Below are positions 1 to 6,976 of a stretch of 64,000 nucleotides of DNA, piece by piece. The position numbers and the translations under genes were made by a program. The notes under the pieces are model-generated. The model saw only the letters and a list, made by a program, of their open reading frames with translations. It did no database searches and was not told the DNA's origin. How positions within the stretch are numbered: position 1 is the stretch's first letter; the number at the start of each line of letters is the position of its first letter. The DNA comes from Amycolatopsis sp. 195334CR (GTDB lineage Bacteria; Actinomycetota; Actinomycetes; Mycobacteriales; Pseudonocardiaceae), in contig NZ_JAFJMJ010000002.1 of the NCBI RefSeq assembly GCF_017309385.1, forward strand, positions 496,001-560,000. Direction: 5' to 3'.

Positions 1-63
1 GAACGCGCCCCCGTACCGGACGAGGTGATCGGCCGCGTGCTGCCAGAACCGCTGGTCGTCCAT
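1..63 (-). CDS. Class III (PLP-dependent) aminotransferase-like protein, N-terminal fragment
   Basis: Only the first 21 codons are in the window; the gene runs leftward off the edge. It starts at ATG 63-61 and the visible peptide (MDDQRFWQHA, then HLVRYGGAF) resembles the N-terminus of actinobacterial class III aminotransferases, annotated as aspartate aminotransferase family or 2,2-dialkylglycine-decarboxylase-like. The call rests on a short N-terminus and on its position divergent from a GntR regulator, a common arrangement for such genes. No catalytic residue is visible. The 80-bp divergent gap carries operator-like repeats, so the two genes are probably co-regulated. Confidence 0.4.
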   Translation of the reverse strand, partial: MDDQRFWQHAADHLVRYGGAF

Positions 64-79
64 ATGCCCTCCCGCGCTT

Positions 80-121
80 GTTTGGCCCATTGAACTAGGC
101 CAAACTGGCTTAGGTCAAACT
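80..121. promoter_or_regulatory. Candidate GntR operator in divergent promoter
   Basis: An 8-bp inverted repeat GTTTGGCC (80-87) / GGCCAAAC (98-105) with a 10-nt spacer overlaps a pair of direct repeats, TAGGCCAAACT (96-106) and TAGGTCAAACT (111-121), 15 bp apart. It lies in the only gap between the aminotransferase-like gene and the GntR gene. Dyads of this size are typical of GntR operators, so autoregulation plus control of the divergent gene is a reasonable inference. Confidence 0.5.
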
Positions 122-143
122 TGGGCGCGGAGGTGGGGCACCG

Positions 144-1088
144 GTGGAGCGGAACCTGCAGGTCAGCCGGGACTCCGACGTGCCCATCTACCGGCAGCTC
201 GTCACGCAGCTGTCGTTCATGATCGAGAGCGGCGAGCTGGCGGCCGGGCAGGTGCTGCCCAGCTCGCGCCTGCTGGCCGACAACCTGCACATCAACCGCA
301 ACACGGTGGCCCGCGCGTACGCCGATCTCGGCGAGCGCGGCCTGGTCGAGACCCGCGGGCGCGGCGGCACGGTGGTGACCGGGTTCGGGCAGGGCCGGGC
401 GGGGGCGCGGGATCGGGCGCGCTCGATCCTGGCCGAGGCGACCCGGGCGTGCGTCGACCTCGGTCTCACGGCGGCCGAGATCCAGGCGCTGGTGGCGAGC
501 CTGGCCCTCCGTGCCGAGGACGACCTGCTCAAGGTCGCCTTTGTCGAGTGCAACGCCGACCGGGCCAAGTACTTCGCCGGCGAACTCGCCGAGCACCTCG
601 GGCTGAAGGTGAAACCGCTGGTGCTGGGGGAGTTCGAGCCCGGGCCGGCGGACCTGGTGCTGACCACCTTCTTCCACCTCGCCGAGGTGCGCGGCCTGTG
701 GCGCCGCACCGGCACCGAGGTGGTCGCGATCGTGGCCGCGCCCCACGTCCGGACCCTGGTGCGGATCGCCGCCGTGGCCCCGGACCGGACCGTCGGCATC
801 TGGTACTCCACCGAGGACCAGGCCGTCAGCATCCGGGACTCGCTGGCGCAGTCGGGCCTGCGGAACATCAAGGTGCTCCACGGCGTCGCCGACGAGGACA
901 TCGAGGACGTGGACCTGGTGGTCATCCCGAGCGAATCGCCGGATCTGAAGGCCCGGCTGGACGGCCGGGTGGAGGTGATCGAGTTCGGCAACGTGCTGGA
1001 CGCGGCGTCCATCCGGATGGTCAGCGAGGTGGTCGATGACCTGCGGACGGCCAAGCGCGGAGGCGTGGCGGAACCACCGGCGACCTAG
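144..1088 (+). CDS. GntR-family transcriptional regulator
   Basis: A 314-residue DNA-binding regulator. Residues ~10-82 form a GntR winged helix (PIYRQLV, then LPSSRLLADNL, INRNTVARAY, GLVETRGRGG). The rest is a long alpha/beta effector domain with no clear FCD, UTRA or aminotransferase signature; it has alternating hydrophobic strands like a periplasmic-binding fold. GTG 144 is chosen because GGAGGTGG lies ~7 nt upstream. The divergent neighbour is probably a target. The last ~13 codons (from 1048) are made of the first unit of a 33-bp tandem repeat, so the natural C-terminus has been replaced or extended by repeat DNA. The ligand is unknown. Confidence 0.85.
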   Translation: MERNLQVSRDSDVPIYRQLVTQLSFMIESGELAAGQVLPSSRLLADNLHINRNTVARAYADLGERGLVETRGRGGTVVTGFGQGRAGARDRARSILAEATRACVDLGLTAAEIQALVASLALRAEDDLLKVAFVECNADRAKYFAGELAEHLGLKVKPLVLGEFEPGPADLVLTTFFHLAEVRGLWRRTGTEVVAIVAAPHVRTLVRIAAVAPDRTVGIWYSTEDQAVSIRDSLAQSGLRNIKVLHGVADEDIEDVDLVVIPSESPDLKARLDGRVEVIEFGNVLDAASIRMVSEVVDDLRTAKRGGVAEPPAT

Positions 1089-1278
1089 CGCGGACGCGCA
1101 ACGGATCCGCGGGCGGCCAAGCGCGGAAGCGTGGCGAAACCTCCGGCGATCTGGAGCGGAGGCGTGGCGGAATCGCGGGCGATTTGGCGCGGGCGTGTGG
1201 CGGAACGCTCGGCGATCTGGCGCGGAGGCGTGGCGGACTCGCGGGCGATTTAGCGCGGGCGAGTGGCGAAGCTTCCGG
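1048..1278. repeat. 33-bp tandem repeat, seven units
   Basis: Seven consecutive 33-bp units start at 1048, 1081, 1114, 1147, 1180, 1213 and 1246; each resembles CGATYTGGCGCGGAGG followed by CGTGGCGGAA. The array begins inside the GntR coding sequence, crosses the convergent gap and ends five bases before the MerR stop codon. Because 33 is a multiple of three, the plus strand stays open through it as an 11-residue repeat, but I do not regard that as a gene. It is one of three unrelated minisatellites in this window, all between convergent genes. Confidence 0.9.
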
Positions 1279-1282
1279 CGAC

Positions 1283-2014
1283 CTACCGCGACTCCTCAGC
1301 GAGTAGGCGGCGCAGCCGGTGGATCACGTCGACCTGGGCCGGGTTGTAGAGGTCGGTCAGTGCCAGGTCGATCGTCTTCGCGGCCTGCCGGACCCCCTTG
1401 GGCGTGCTGGTCCCCGGATCGACCAGGTCGGGGTACTCGCCGAGGAGGGCGCGGACCTTCGGGGCCATGGCTTCGGCCAGCGCCCGCCGGGTCTCGGCGT
1501 CGGCGTCGGCGGGTAGGTGGTCGAACTCAGCGCCCGTGCCGTAGTCCGCGGTCCGCCGCATCAGGTCGCGGTAGGCGTCCATCGCCGACGGGCCGAACAC
1601 CCGCGACATGACCACGACGAACGAACGGTCGGCCTCGGTGAGCTTCGCGTCGGCGGCGACCGAGGCGATCTCCGGCGGAAGATCGGTCGGCACGGACTCG
1701 CGCAGGATCATCGCTAGTTCGAGGCGCGCCCGCTTCAACCGCTCGATGGTCGTGGCCAGTTCGCTGTCCAGCACGCGCAGGGCCTCGCCGGGGTGTTCGT
1801 CGGCGTCACCCATCTCGGCGATCTGCGTGAGCGAGAAACCGAGATCCGCCAGCCGCTTGATGCGCAGCAACCGCACCAGGTGCGCGACGCCGTAGCTCTT
1901 GTAACCGTTGGCGCGTCGTTCGGGTTCGGCCAGCAGGCCGACCTCGTGGTAGTGCCGCACCGCGCGCAGGCTCGTGCCGGCGAGTTCGGCGATCTGCCGG
2001 GTGCTCCACGCCAT
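1283..2014 (-). CDS. MerR-family transcriptional regulator
   Basis: A 243-residue MerR-type regulator. Residues 1-70 are the winged helix with the usual pattern (TRQIAELAG, LRAVRHYHEVGLL, RRANGYKSYG, LVRLLRIKRLADLGFSL). Residues ~75-110 form the dimerization helix, and the C-terminal ~130 residues are an all-helical effector domain without the Cys pattern of metal sensors, so a small-molecule or stress ligand is more likely. The start is ATG 2014. A MerR-type promoter with a 19-bp spacer lies just upstream (2066-2096), consistent with autoregulation. A near-identical promoter precedes the membrane-protein gene at 41956, a likely second target. The divergent neighbour is a CPBP protease. Confidence 0.85.
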   Translation of the reverse strand: MAWSTRQIAELAGTSLRAVRHYHEVGLLAEPERRANGYKSYGVAHLVRLLRIKRLADLGFSLTQIAEMGDADEHPGEALRVLDSELATTIERLKRARLELAMILRESVPTDLPPEIASVAADAKLTEADRSFVVVMSRVFGPSAMDAYRDLMRRTADYGTGAEFDHLPADADAETRRALAEAMAPKVRALLGEYPDLVDPGTSTPKGVRQAAKTIDLALTDLYNPAQVDVIHRLRRLLAEESR

Positions 2015-2065
2015 GTGACCGCTCCTCCAACCGGGTCCGCCGGTGCGGGCGCACCGGTGAAACCC

Positions 2066-2096
2066 AGTGAAGACCGTGCCGTCGCGGCATGGTCAA
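2066..2096 (-). promoter_or_regulatory. MerR-type autoregulatory promoter with 19-bp spacer and dyad operator
   Basis: Read leftward, -35 TTGACC (2096-2091) and -10 TTCACT (2071-2066) are separated by 19 bp, the overlong spacer typical of promoters activated by MerR proteins. The spacer holds a dyad with core TGCCG-N3-CGGCA (2078-2090), extending with one mismatch to 2073-2093. The predicted transcript would start ~45 nt before the merR start codon. The same layout occurs at 41988-42018. Confidence 0.6.
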
Positions 2097-2247
2097 CCGT
2101 GTTCGGCCGCCGCGGGGCTGTGAGCTGGCTCACCACGCTTCCGCCGATCGGTGGGCGGTGGATTGCCGACGGCGATCACGCGAAGCAGAATCGGCTCTTC
2201 GGGCGCTGCCGGTCCGGCACCACCCTCGACCGCAGGGGAGCGGGGCG

Positions 2248-3045
2248 ATGGACCAGCACGCCAGCACCGCACGCCGGCTGCCGCTGTGGGGTTTCTTCCT
2301 CCTCCTGGCCGGCTACCTCGCCGTGCTGCAGGTGCTCGGCGTGCTGCTGACCCGGGGCCTGGACGTCCAGTACGCCGCGCCGACCACGATCACCGAGCTG
2401 TGGCGCGGCATCACCGTGCCGGTCGGCGTCTCGCTGCTGCTGGTCGTCGCCGCGATCACCGCGCTGCGCTGGTGGCGGCCGGTGCTGGTCGAGGACCACC
2501 CGGTGCGGAGCTGGGTCATCGTGGTGCCGGTCGTCCAGTTCGCCGCCATCGCGGCGGCCACCAACTACGGCGGGCTCGCCGAGCGCGGCCTCGGCTTCAC
2601 GCTCCTGCTGTTGTGCAGCACGCTGTTCGTCGGCTTCGGCGAGGAGCTCATGTTCCGCGGCATCGGCGTCACCGTCTTCCGCCACAACGGGTTCAGCGAA
2701 GGCAGGGTCGCGCTGTGGTCCACGGTGACCTTCGGCCTCGCGCACGCCACCAACCTGATCAACACCGGTTTCGGCGCACTGGCGCAGGTGCTGCTCGCCG
2801 CGGTGTCCGGCTACTTCTTCTACCTGGTCCGCCGTCGCAGCGGCGGCATCCTGCTGCCCGCGGTTGTGCACGGGCTCTGGGACTTCTCGCTGATCTCCGG
2901 CGCGGTCGTGCCGGGCGAGTCGTACTTCGGCGTGGTGGCCAGCCTGCTCGCGATCATCGGGCTCGCCGTGGTGCTGGTGGTGCGCCGCCACCGGATCCAC
3001 GACGACCGACGGGCCCGCACCGCCGCGGGCCCGTCGGACGACTGA
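2248..3045 (+). CDS. CPBP-family intramembrane metalloprotease (CAAX/Abi type)
   Basis: A 265-residue polytopic membrane protein with about eight hydrophobic segments. It carries the CPBP glutamyl-protease motifs: EExxxR at E132-E133-R137, FxxxH at F162-H166, and a third-motif histidine at H208 (HGLWD). All catalytic positions are present, so it is probably active. Family roles range from CAAX-like processing to bacteriocin immunity, and the substrate cannot be told from sequence. ATG 2248 is preferred over an upstream in-frame GTG because GGGGAG sits ~7 nt before it. It diverges from MerR across 233 bp and ends 4 nt before the convergent GH55 gene. Confidence 0.85.
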   Translation: MDQHASTARRLPLWGFFLLLAGYLAVLQVLGVLLTRGLDVQYAAPTTITELWRGITVPVGVSLLLVVAAITALRWWRPVLVEDHPVRSWVIVVPVVQFAAIAAATNYGGLAERGLGFTLLLLCSTLFVGFGEELMFRGIGVTVFRHNGFSEGRVALWSTVTFGLAHATNLINTGFGALAQVLLAAVSGYFFYLVRRRSGGILLPAVVHGLWDFSLISGAVVPGESYFGVVASLLAIIGLAVVLVVRRHRIHDDRRARTAAGPSDD

Positions 3046-3049
3046 CGCG

Positions 3050-4858
3050 TTACTGCGGGTACTTCGTCACGTACGAGACCTGGTTCGGCTCGTTCGCGGT
3101 GGCCCCGGTGGTGTTGATGACGTTGGTGATCGTGCCGACGCCGCCGAGCGAGACCGCGACCAGGCCCTGGAAGCGGACCCCCGGTTTGTCCGGCACCTCG
3201 AAACCGCGGCTGGCCACCACCGCCGGGTTGACGTTGAAGAAGCTGTAGCTCCCCACGCCGTAGGCCTCGTGGGTGTTCACCTGGTCGCCGACCTTGTACG
3301 CAGCCCAGCCCTGCGTGCCGCCACCCGGGCTGCCCCAGGTCTGGTTGTCCGGCGGGTCGTAGGGCAGTTCGTTCTGGTAGAAGAAGGTCTTCCCGTTCTC
3401 GCCGTTCCAGATGGTCTGGTACTGCTGGTAGTGCTCGACGAACAGGCCGTACATGGTGACGTTGTCGCCTTCGACGATCAGCCCGTTGCGCGCGGTGTTG
3501 ACGTCCCAGCCGATGCCGTCGCCGTGATCCCCGCGCCACAGCCACATGTGGTCGCCGATCACGTCGTTCGAGTGCACCTGCAGGCTGGTGGTCGCCTTGC
3601 CGACGCCGGGGCCGCCGATGCGGAAGAACACGTCGTGCAGCGAGGTCGGGTTCTCCGCGTGGCTCGCCGAGGCGCCTTCCTGCCCGACCTCCATCAGCGA
3701 GGGCACGTTGACCGGACCGGCGTCGAACATCATGCCCGCCACCTTCACCCCGTCCACGTCGGCGACGGTCATCGCCGTCTTGCCGGTGTCCGGGGTCAGC
3801 GTGGCCAGGCCGAGGCCGAGCACCACGGTGTTCGGCTTGGTCACCCGGATCGTGTCGTCGAGGTGGTGCACGCCGGGGGTGAACAGCAGGTGCTTGCCCT
3901 GCTCCAGCGCGGCGTTGACGGTGGCCACCGAGGTGTCCGGCTTGACCACGAGGAACTCGCTGAGCGAGATCGACTCACCCGGCGCGTTCCCGCCGCCCCA
4001 GCTGGTGCCCTTGGTGTCGTTGCGCAGGGAGGGCACAAAAACGTTGTAGCTGCCCGAATCGTCGACGTGGAGGAAGGGCTTCTCGCGGATCTTCGGCGTC
4101 GTGTCGAGCACCGTGTGCGAGGGGTTGGGGAAGTTCTGCGGCGGGGTGCCGGTCGAACCCTGGAACACCATGTTCCACACCGAGCCGCCCCAGCCGCCGC
4201 CGAGTTCGCTGTTGCGGGTGTAGAACTGCTGCTGCGAACCGGATTCGGTGAAACCGTCTATTTTGGAGTCGGCGATCAGGCCGCCGGAGGCCCAGCCGTC
4301 GTAGCCGTTCCACAGCTGGACCTGGCCGCGCAGGTGCATGCGGCGGTAGGGCGCCGCCTGCGAGACCGCCCAGCGCTCGATCTGGCCCTGCGGAATGGTC
4401 ACCGACAGGTTTTCCGCCGCCCGCCAGAAGTTCTGCGTGGCGTTGCCGAGGTTGTTCGGGTCGTCGCCCTGCTGGAGCCAGTCGGCCTCGACGCGCACGT
4501 GGCCGTTGAGGTTGACGTCGTCCGGGTGCCGGCCGAGGCCGGCCACCTGGGTGAAGAACCGCAGGTTCACGTCGGCGTCGTACTGGCCGGGCTTGAACAG
4601 CACGGCGTAGCGCTCGGGCCCGAACTGGTTGGTCTTCTGCCCGGCGGCGATGGTGTCGACGCGGCTCTGGATCTCCGCCGGCGGGGTCGACGGGTCGAAG
4701 ACGAAGGTGTTCGGGCCGAGGTCCGGGTTCATCGGGTCGGTCACCGGCACGGCGATCTCGGCGCCCTGGGCGCTCAGCACGTTCACCGTGCCCAGCGCGG
4801 TCGCGGCGGCGAGCGCGAGCACGAGCCAGCGACGGCGTGGGGGACTGGGGTTTCTCAT
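3050..4858 (-). CDS. Secreted GH55-like exo-beta-1,3-glucanase (often mis-annotated adenylyl cyclase)
   Basis: A 602-residue secreted protein: a charged N-terminus (RRRW), hydrophobic core and probable cleavage near residue 32, then one long beta-helix module. From memory it aligns throughout with Streptomyces GH55 laminarinases such as SacteLam55A (~605 aa): GPNTFVFDPSTP, FGPERYAVLFKPGQY, EVAGLGR-type turns, SGSQQQFYTRNSEL, VVLGLGLATL, DGIGWD and NGENGKTFFYQNE. The glutamates in that last segment are the candidate catalytic region. GH55 enzymes release glucose from beta-1,3-glucan, so fungal wall or laminarin is the likely substrate. A sigma70-like promoter and a CebR-like box lie upstream. 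Adenylyl cyclase is a legacy database name with no support here. Confidence 0.75.
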   Translation of the reverse strand: MRNPSPPRRRWLVLALAAATALGTVNVLSAQGAEIAVPVTDPMNPDLGPNTFVFDPSTPPAEIQSRVDTIAAGQKTNQFGPERYAVLFKPGQYDADVNLRFFTQVAGLGRHPDDVNLNGHVRVEADWLQQGDDPNNLGNATQNFWRAAENLSVTIPQGQIERWAVSQAAPYRRMHLRGQVQLWNGYDGWASGGLIADSKIDGFTESGSQQQFYTRNSELGGGWGGSVWNMVFQGSTGTPPQNFPNPSHTVLDTTPKIREKPFLHVDDSGSYNVFVPSLRNDTKGTSWGGGNAPGESISLSEFLVVKPDTSVATVNAALEQGKHLLFTPGVHHLDDTIRVTKPNTVVLGLGLATLTPDTGKTAMTVADVDGVKVAGMMFDAGPVNVPSLMEVGQEGASASHAENPTSLHDVFFRIGGPGVGKATTSLQVHSNDVIGDHMWLWRGDHGDGIGWDVNTARNGLIVEGDNVTMYGLFVEHYQQYQTIWNGENGKTFFYQNELPYDPPDNQTWGSPGGGTQGWAAYKVGDQVNTHEAYGVGSYSFFNVNPAVVASRGFEVPDKPGVRFQGLVAVSLGGVGTITNVINTTGATANEPNQVSYVTKYPQ

Positions 4859-4888
4859 GGTCCTGCCTGACGGGTGGGGGACGTCGGA

Positions 4889-4949
4889 GGGAGCGCTCGC
4901 GTAACCGGTACCTGGTGAGTTCTTAACAACCGGCTCACCGGGGCGTCAA
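4889..4949 (-). promoter_or_regulatory. Promoter of GH55 gene with downstream CebR/LacI-like box
   Basis: Leftward -35 TTGACG (4949-4944) and -10 TTAAGA (4926-4921) are 17 bp apart, predicting a start near 4914. The sequence GGGAGCGCTCGC (4889-4900) lies 14-25 nt downstream; it contains the perfect palindrome GAGCGCTC and matches 11 of 14 positions of the Streptomyces CebR box (TGGGAGCGCTCCCA). A repressor bound there would block transcription. A perfect copy of this box precedes the esterase operon at 29.9 kb. Confidence 0.5.
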
Positions 4950-5031
4950 CCCGCTGTAACGAGCGATGACCGCTGGGTAACCCCGTTCAAGGCGCTCTGA
5001 CCTGCGGAAATGCCGTCGGCGAATTTGTTGC

Positions 5032-5070
5032 GCCTGACCACAAATTACCGACGACGGTAGGTGGTCAGGC
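5032..5070 (-). terminator. Nested hairpin at the 3' end of the cation exchanger
   Basis: A perfect 10-bp inverted repeat GCCTGACCAC (5032-5041) / GTGGTCAGGC (5061-5070) encloses a second one, TACCG (5046-5050) / CGGTA (5055-5059). The outer arm includes the exchanger stop codon. There is no T-run, so this is a probable non-canonical actinobacterial terminator or 3' end-protecting stem. Confidence 0.5.
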
Positions 5071-6276
5071 CTGCTGCCCGACTTTGGCGGCGGGCCGGAA
5101 GGGCGCGGCCAGCGTCGGCAGGAGGTGGTGCCGGTTGCGCCAGGCCGCGGCGAGCGCGAGGGCCGCGTAGATTCCACAAAGGACGTAACGCGCGGTCTGC
5201 CCGGGCAGGGCGAACTGCACGGCGAACAGGCTCAGCAGGGTCCACGCCAGCCAGCGGGGGAAGCGCAGGGCGAGCAGCGCGGTCACGCCGAGCAGGGTTT
5301 GGGTGGCGGTCAGCAGGAACTCCTCCACCTGCCGCGCCTCCAGGGCGAGCGCGGTGCCCCCGCCGCCGAACAGGTAGGCCACCGGCAGGCTGCCGACCAG
5401 CAGCGTCCACTGGTTGACCTTGGCCGAGACCAGCATGCCGAGCGCGGCGGCGCCGTTGCCGCGGACCGCGAACAGGATCGCCACGATGAACTCCGGCGCC
5501 TCGGAGGCCAGCGGCGCCAGCCACTGCACCAGCAGGAACTGGTCGACGCCGAGCTGCGCGCCGGTGGCGATCAGGTTGTGCGCGAACGGTTCCGCGCACA
5601 GGAGGATGGCCACCGCGGCCGAGGCGAACAGCGCGATGACGGTGAGCCGCCGGGTGCGTGCCGGCAGGGCGCCGATGGTGGCGGCCGGGCCGACGAGGTG
5701 CGGTTCGCCGACTTCGGCGCGCGACACCTTCCACAGGTAGAAGGCGAAGAACCCGAGCAGCGCGAAGCCGAGCGGCAGCGAGATCTGCCCGGAAACCGGG
5801 ACCACGAAGGCGACCAGCGATGCGATCGCGAGAAAGCCGAGTTCCACGCGGTATTCGGAGTCCAGGGTCAGTTCGCGCACGGTCCGGCCGGTGCGGCGCC
5901 GGGCCACCGCGAGGGCCAGCAGCACGACCACCGACCAGCCCAGGCCGAGCAGCAGCCGGTTCGAACCGGTCATGTTGGCCGCCGCGTAGGCGACGTACTC
6001 GGGGTTCGACCCCGCGGTGTAGGCGAAGTAGAGGTCCACGGCGTACTCGGGCAGCACGGCGATCACGGCCAGGATCGCGATGGCCAGCCCGCCGGAGATG
6101 TCGACCTGCGCGGCCTCGGCCGCCCAGGCCAGCACGAACGACGCGGCCACCACCGCGGCGCCGAAGACCAGCAGCCCCGCCACCGGCGCCGGGGTCAACC
6201 CGGTCAGCCGGACGACCAGGGCGGGCAGCACCAGCGCGGTGCACAACAGCAAGGGGCGCCACAACTTCGCGACCAC
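5065..6276 (-). CDS. CaCA-superfamily cation/proton (Ca2+ or Mn2+) exchanger
   Basis: A 403-residue integral membrane antiporter with 10-11 hydrophobic helices in two homologous halves. The alpha-1 repeat is VLPEYAVDLYFAY followed by AANMTGSNRLLLG; alpha-2 is LASEAPEFIVAIL followed by GNGAAALGMLVSAKVNQW. The acidic residues and Asn/Gly/Ser kinks expected of CaCA ion sites are present. GTG 6276 is chosen because GGAAAGGAC lies 5-6 nt upstream; longer frames would run through the riboswitch. The 5' leader holds a yybP-ykoY riboswitch (6334-6433), strong contextual evidence that expression is induced by Mn2+ and that the protein exports Mn2+, or Mn2+ with Ca2+. The divergent neighbour is ArsR. 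Confidence 0.85.
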   Translation of the reverse strand: MVAKLWRPLLLCTALVLPALVVRLTGLTPAPVAGLLVFGAAVVAASFVLAWAAEAAQVDISGGLAIAILAVIAVLPEYAVDLYFAYTAGSNPEYVAYAAANMTGSNRLLLGLGWSVVVLLALAVARRRTGRTVRELTLDSEYRVELGFLAIASLVAFVVPVSGQISLPLGFALLGFFAFYLWKVSRAEVGEPHLVGPAATIGALPARTRRLTVIALFASAAVAILLCAEPFAHNLIATGAQLGVDQFLLVQWLAPLASEAPEFIVAILFAVRGNGAAALGMLVSAKVNQWTLLVGSLPVAYLFGGGGTALALEARQVEEFLLTATQTLLGVTALLALRFPRWLAWTLLSLFAVQFALPGQTARYVLCGIYAALALAAAWRNRHHLLPTLAAPFRPAAKVGQQA

Positions 6277-6333
6277 GGACAGTCCTTTCCGGCCTCGGCC
6301 GGTCCGGGGACCTCGGCCAGGCGCGACGGCTGG

Positions 6334-6433
6334 CCGAAGGTCTCGCCCACCCGCGGTGTCGCGGGCCCTGTCGCCGGAGGACCACCGGGTCCTCAGCGTG
6401 TCGACGAACAGGTCGTGGGCTACTCCCCTTCGG
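6334..6433 (-). ncRNA. yybP-ykoY (Mn2+-sensing) riboswitch
   Basis: Read leftward from 6433, the conserved core GGGGAGTAG (6428-6420) is followed by CGTCGACACGC and later GCGAGACC (6346-6339), the hallmark sequences of the yybP-ykoY aptamer. Every helix pairs. P1 is CCGAAGG (6433-6427) with CCTTCGG (6340-6334). The next stem is GCCCAC with GTGGGC, then CCTGT with ACAGG. Two terminal hairpins follow, GAGGACC/GGTCCTC (77-83 and 88-94 of the 6300s) and CCCGCG/CGCGGG. A further hairpin GGCCAG/CTGGCC (6335-6315) shares two bases with the P1 3' arm and may be part of the switch. The exchanger start codon is ~58 nt downstream. In this family Mn2+ binding turns expression on. Confidence 0.85.
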
Positions 6434-6536
6434 AACGGGGACCAGCCTGCGCGACGTTTCGTTGTTTTCGCAACAGTCGAAGCTTTTGCGGCCGGGCGCG
6501 CGGTGCGTTGACGCGTGGGGGAAACTGGACTTCGCC

Positions 6537-6902
6537 ATGCCGAAACCACAGCCGGGGACCACCGAAGAACCCGCGCCCGCCAGGGCCGACGGGGAGCCGA
6601 CGACGGCCCAGCTGCGGGGTGGGGCGGCGACGTTCGCGTTGCTGGGCAGCCCGGTCCGGCTGCACCTGGTGTGGCTCATCACACACGGTTCGTACGACGT
6701 CGGGACGCTGGCGCGGCACGCCGGGATCAGCATCGCGACGGCCTCGCAGCACCTGGCCAAACTCCGGCTGGCGGGCGTGATCACCGTCCAGCGCGAGGGA
6801 CGGCGCCACCTCTACACCGCCGACGACCCGCACGTCGTGGCCCTGGTCGAGCAGATCTTCGACCACATCGCCCCGGACGGCACGGTGGCCCCGGACCGGT
6901 GA
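6537..6902 (+). CDS. ArsR-family transcriptional regulator
   Basis: A 121-residue winged-helix repressor of the ArsR/SmtB fold: ATFALLGSPVRLHLVWLI, VGTLARHAGISIATASQHL (recognition helix), LAGVITVQREGRRHLYTADD (wing). I do not see the alpha-3 CxC or alpha-5 His/Asp metal sites in full; a DPH near the C-terminus is the only candidate ligand cluster, so metal sensing is unproven. ATG 6537 is used, with GGGGGA 14 nt upstream (a rather long spacing). It diverges from the riboswitch-controlled exchanger, and a weak dyad TTCG...CGAA near 6458-6482 could be its operator. Joint control of metal efflux is plausible but inferred. Confidence 0.8.
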   Translation: MPKPQPGTTEEPAPARADGEPTTAQLRGGAATFALLGSPVRLHLVWLITHGSYDVGTLARHAGISIATASQHLAKLRLAGVITVQREGRRHLYTADDPHVVALVEQIFDHIAPDGTVAPDR

Positions 6903-6914
6903 ACCCCGGGTAGG

Positions 6915-6969
6915 TGTCACGAATGTGGCTTTCGAGACGCCTGACGTCTCGAAAGCCACATTCGTGACA
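6915..6969. repeat. Perfect 25-bp palindromic repeat element, copy 1
   Basis: Arms at 6915-6939 and 6945-6969 are exact reverse complements with a 5-nt loop (CCTGA). Each arm contains CGAATGTGGCTTTCGAG. It fills the gap between convergent arsR and the GH87 gene, where it could be a bidirectional terminator. A second, slightly decayed copy occurs at 63454-63506, so this is a dispersed repeat family and not just a local terminator. Confidence 0.85.
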
Positions 6970-6976
6970 TCGGGGG

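Noticed and set aside
1036..1611. 191-codon plus-strand frame with 11-residue repeats
   Set aside because: It is a by-product of the 33-bp tandem array followed by antisense of merR; no ribosome binding site and Arg-rich nonsense composition.
3050..4858. Adenylyl cyclase
   Set aside because: No cyclase catalytic motif; the sequence is a secreted beta-helix matching GH55 features.
3269..4870. Long plus-strand frame antisense to the GH55 gene (and similar long frames opposite the GH87, DUF1080 and FAD genes)
   Set aside because: High-GC antisense shadow: low-complexity Val/Arg/Gly composition, no domain, while the opposite strand encodes a clear protein.
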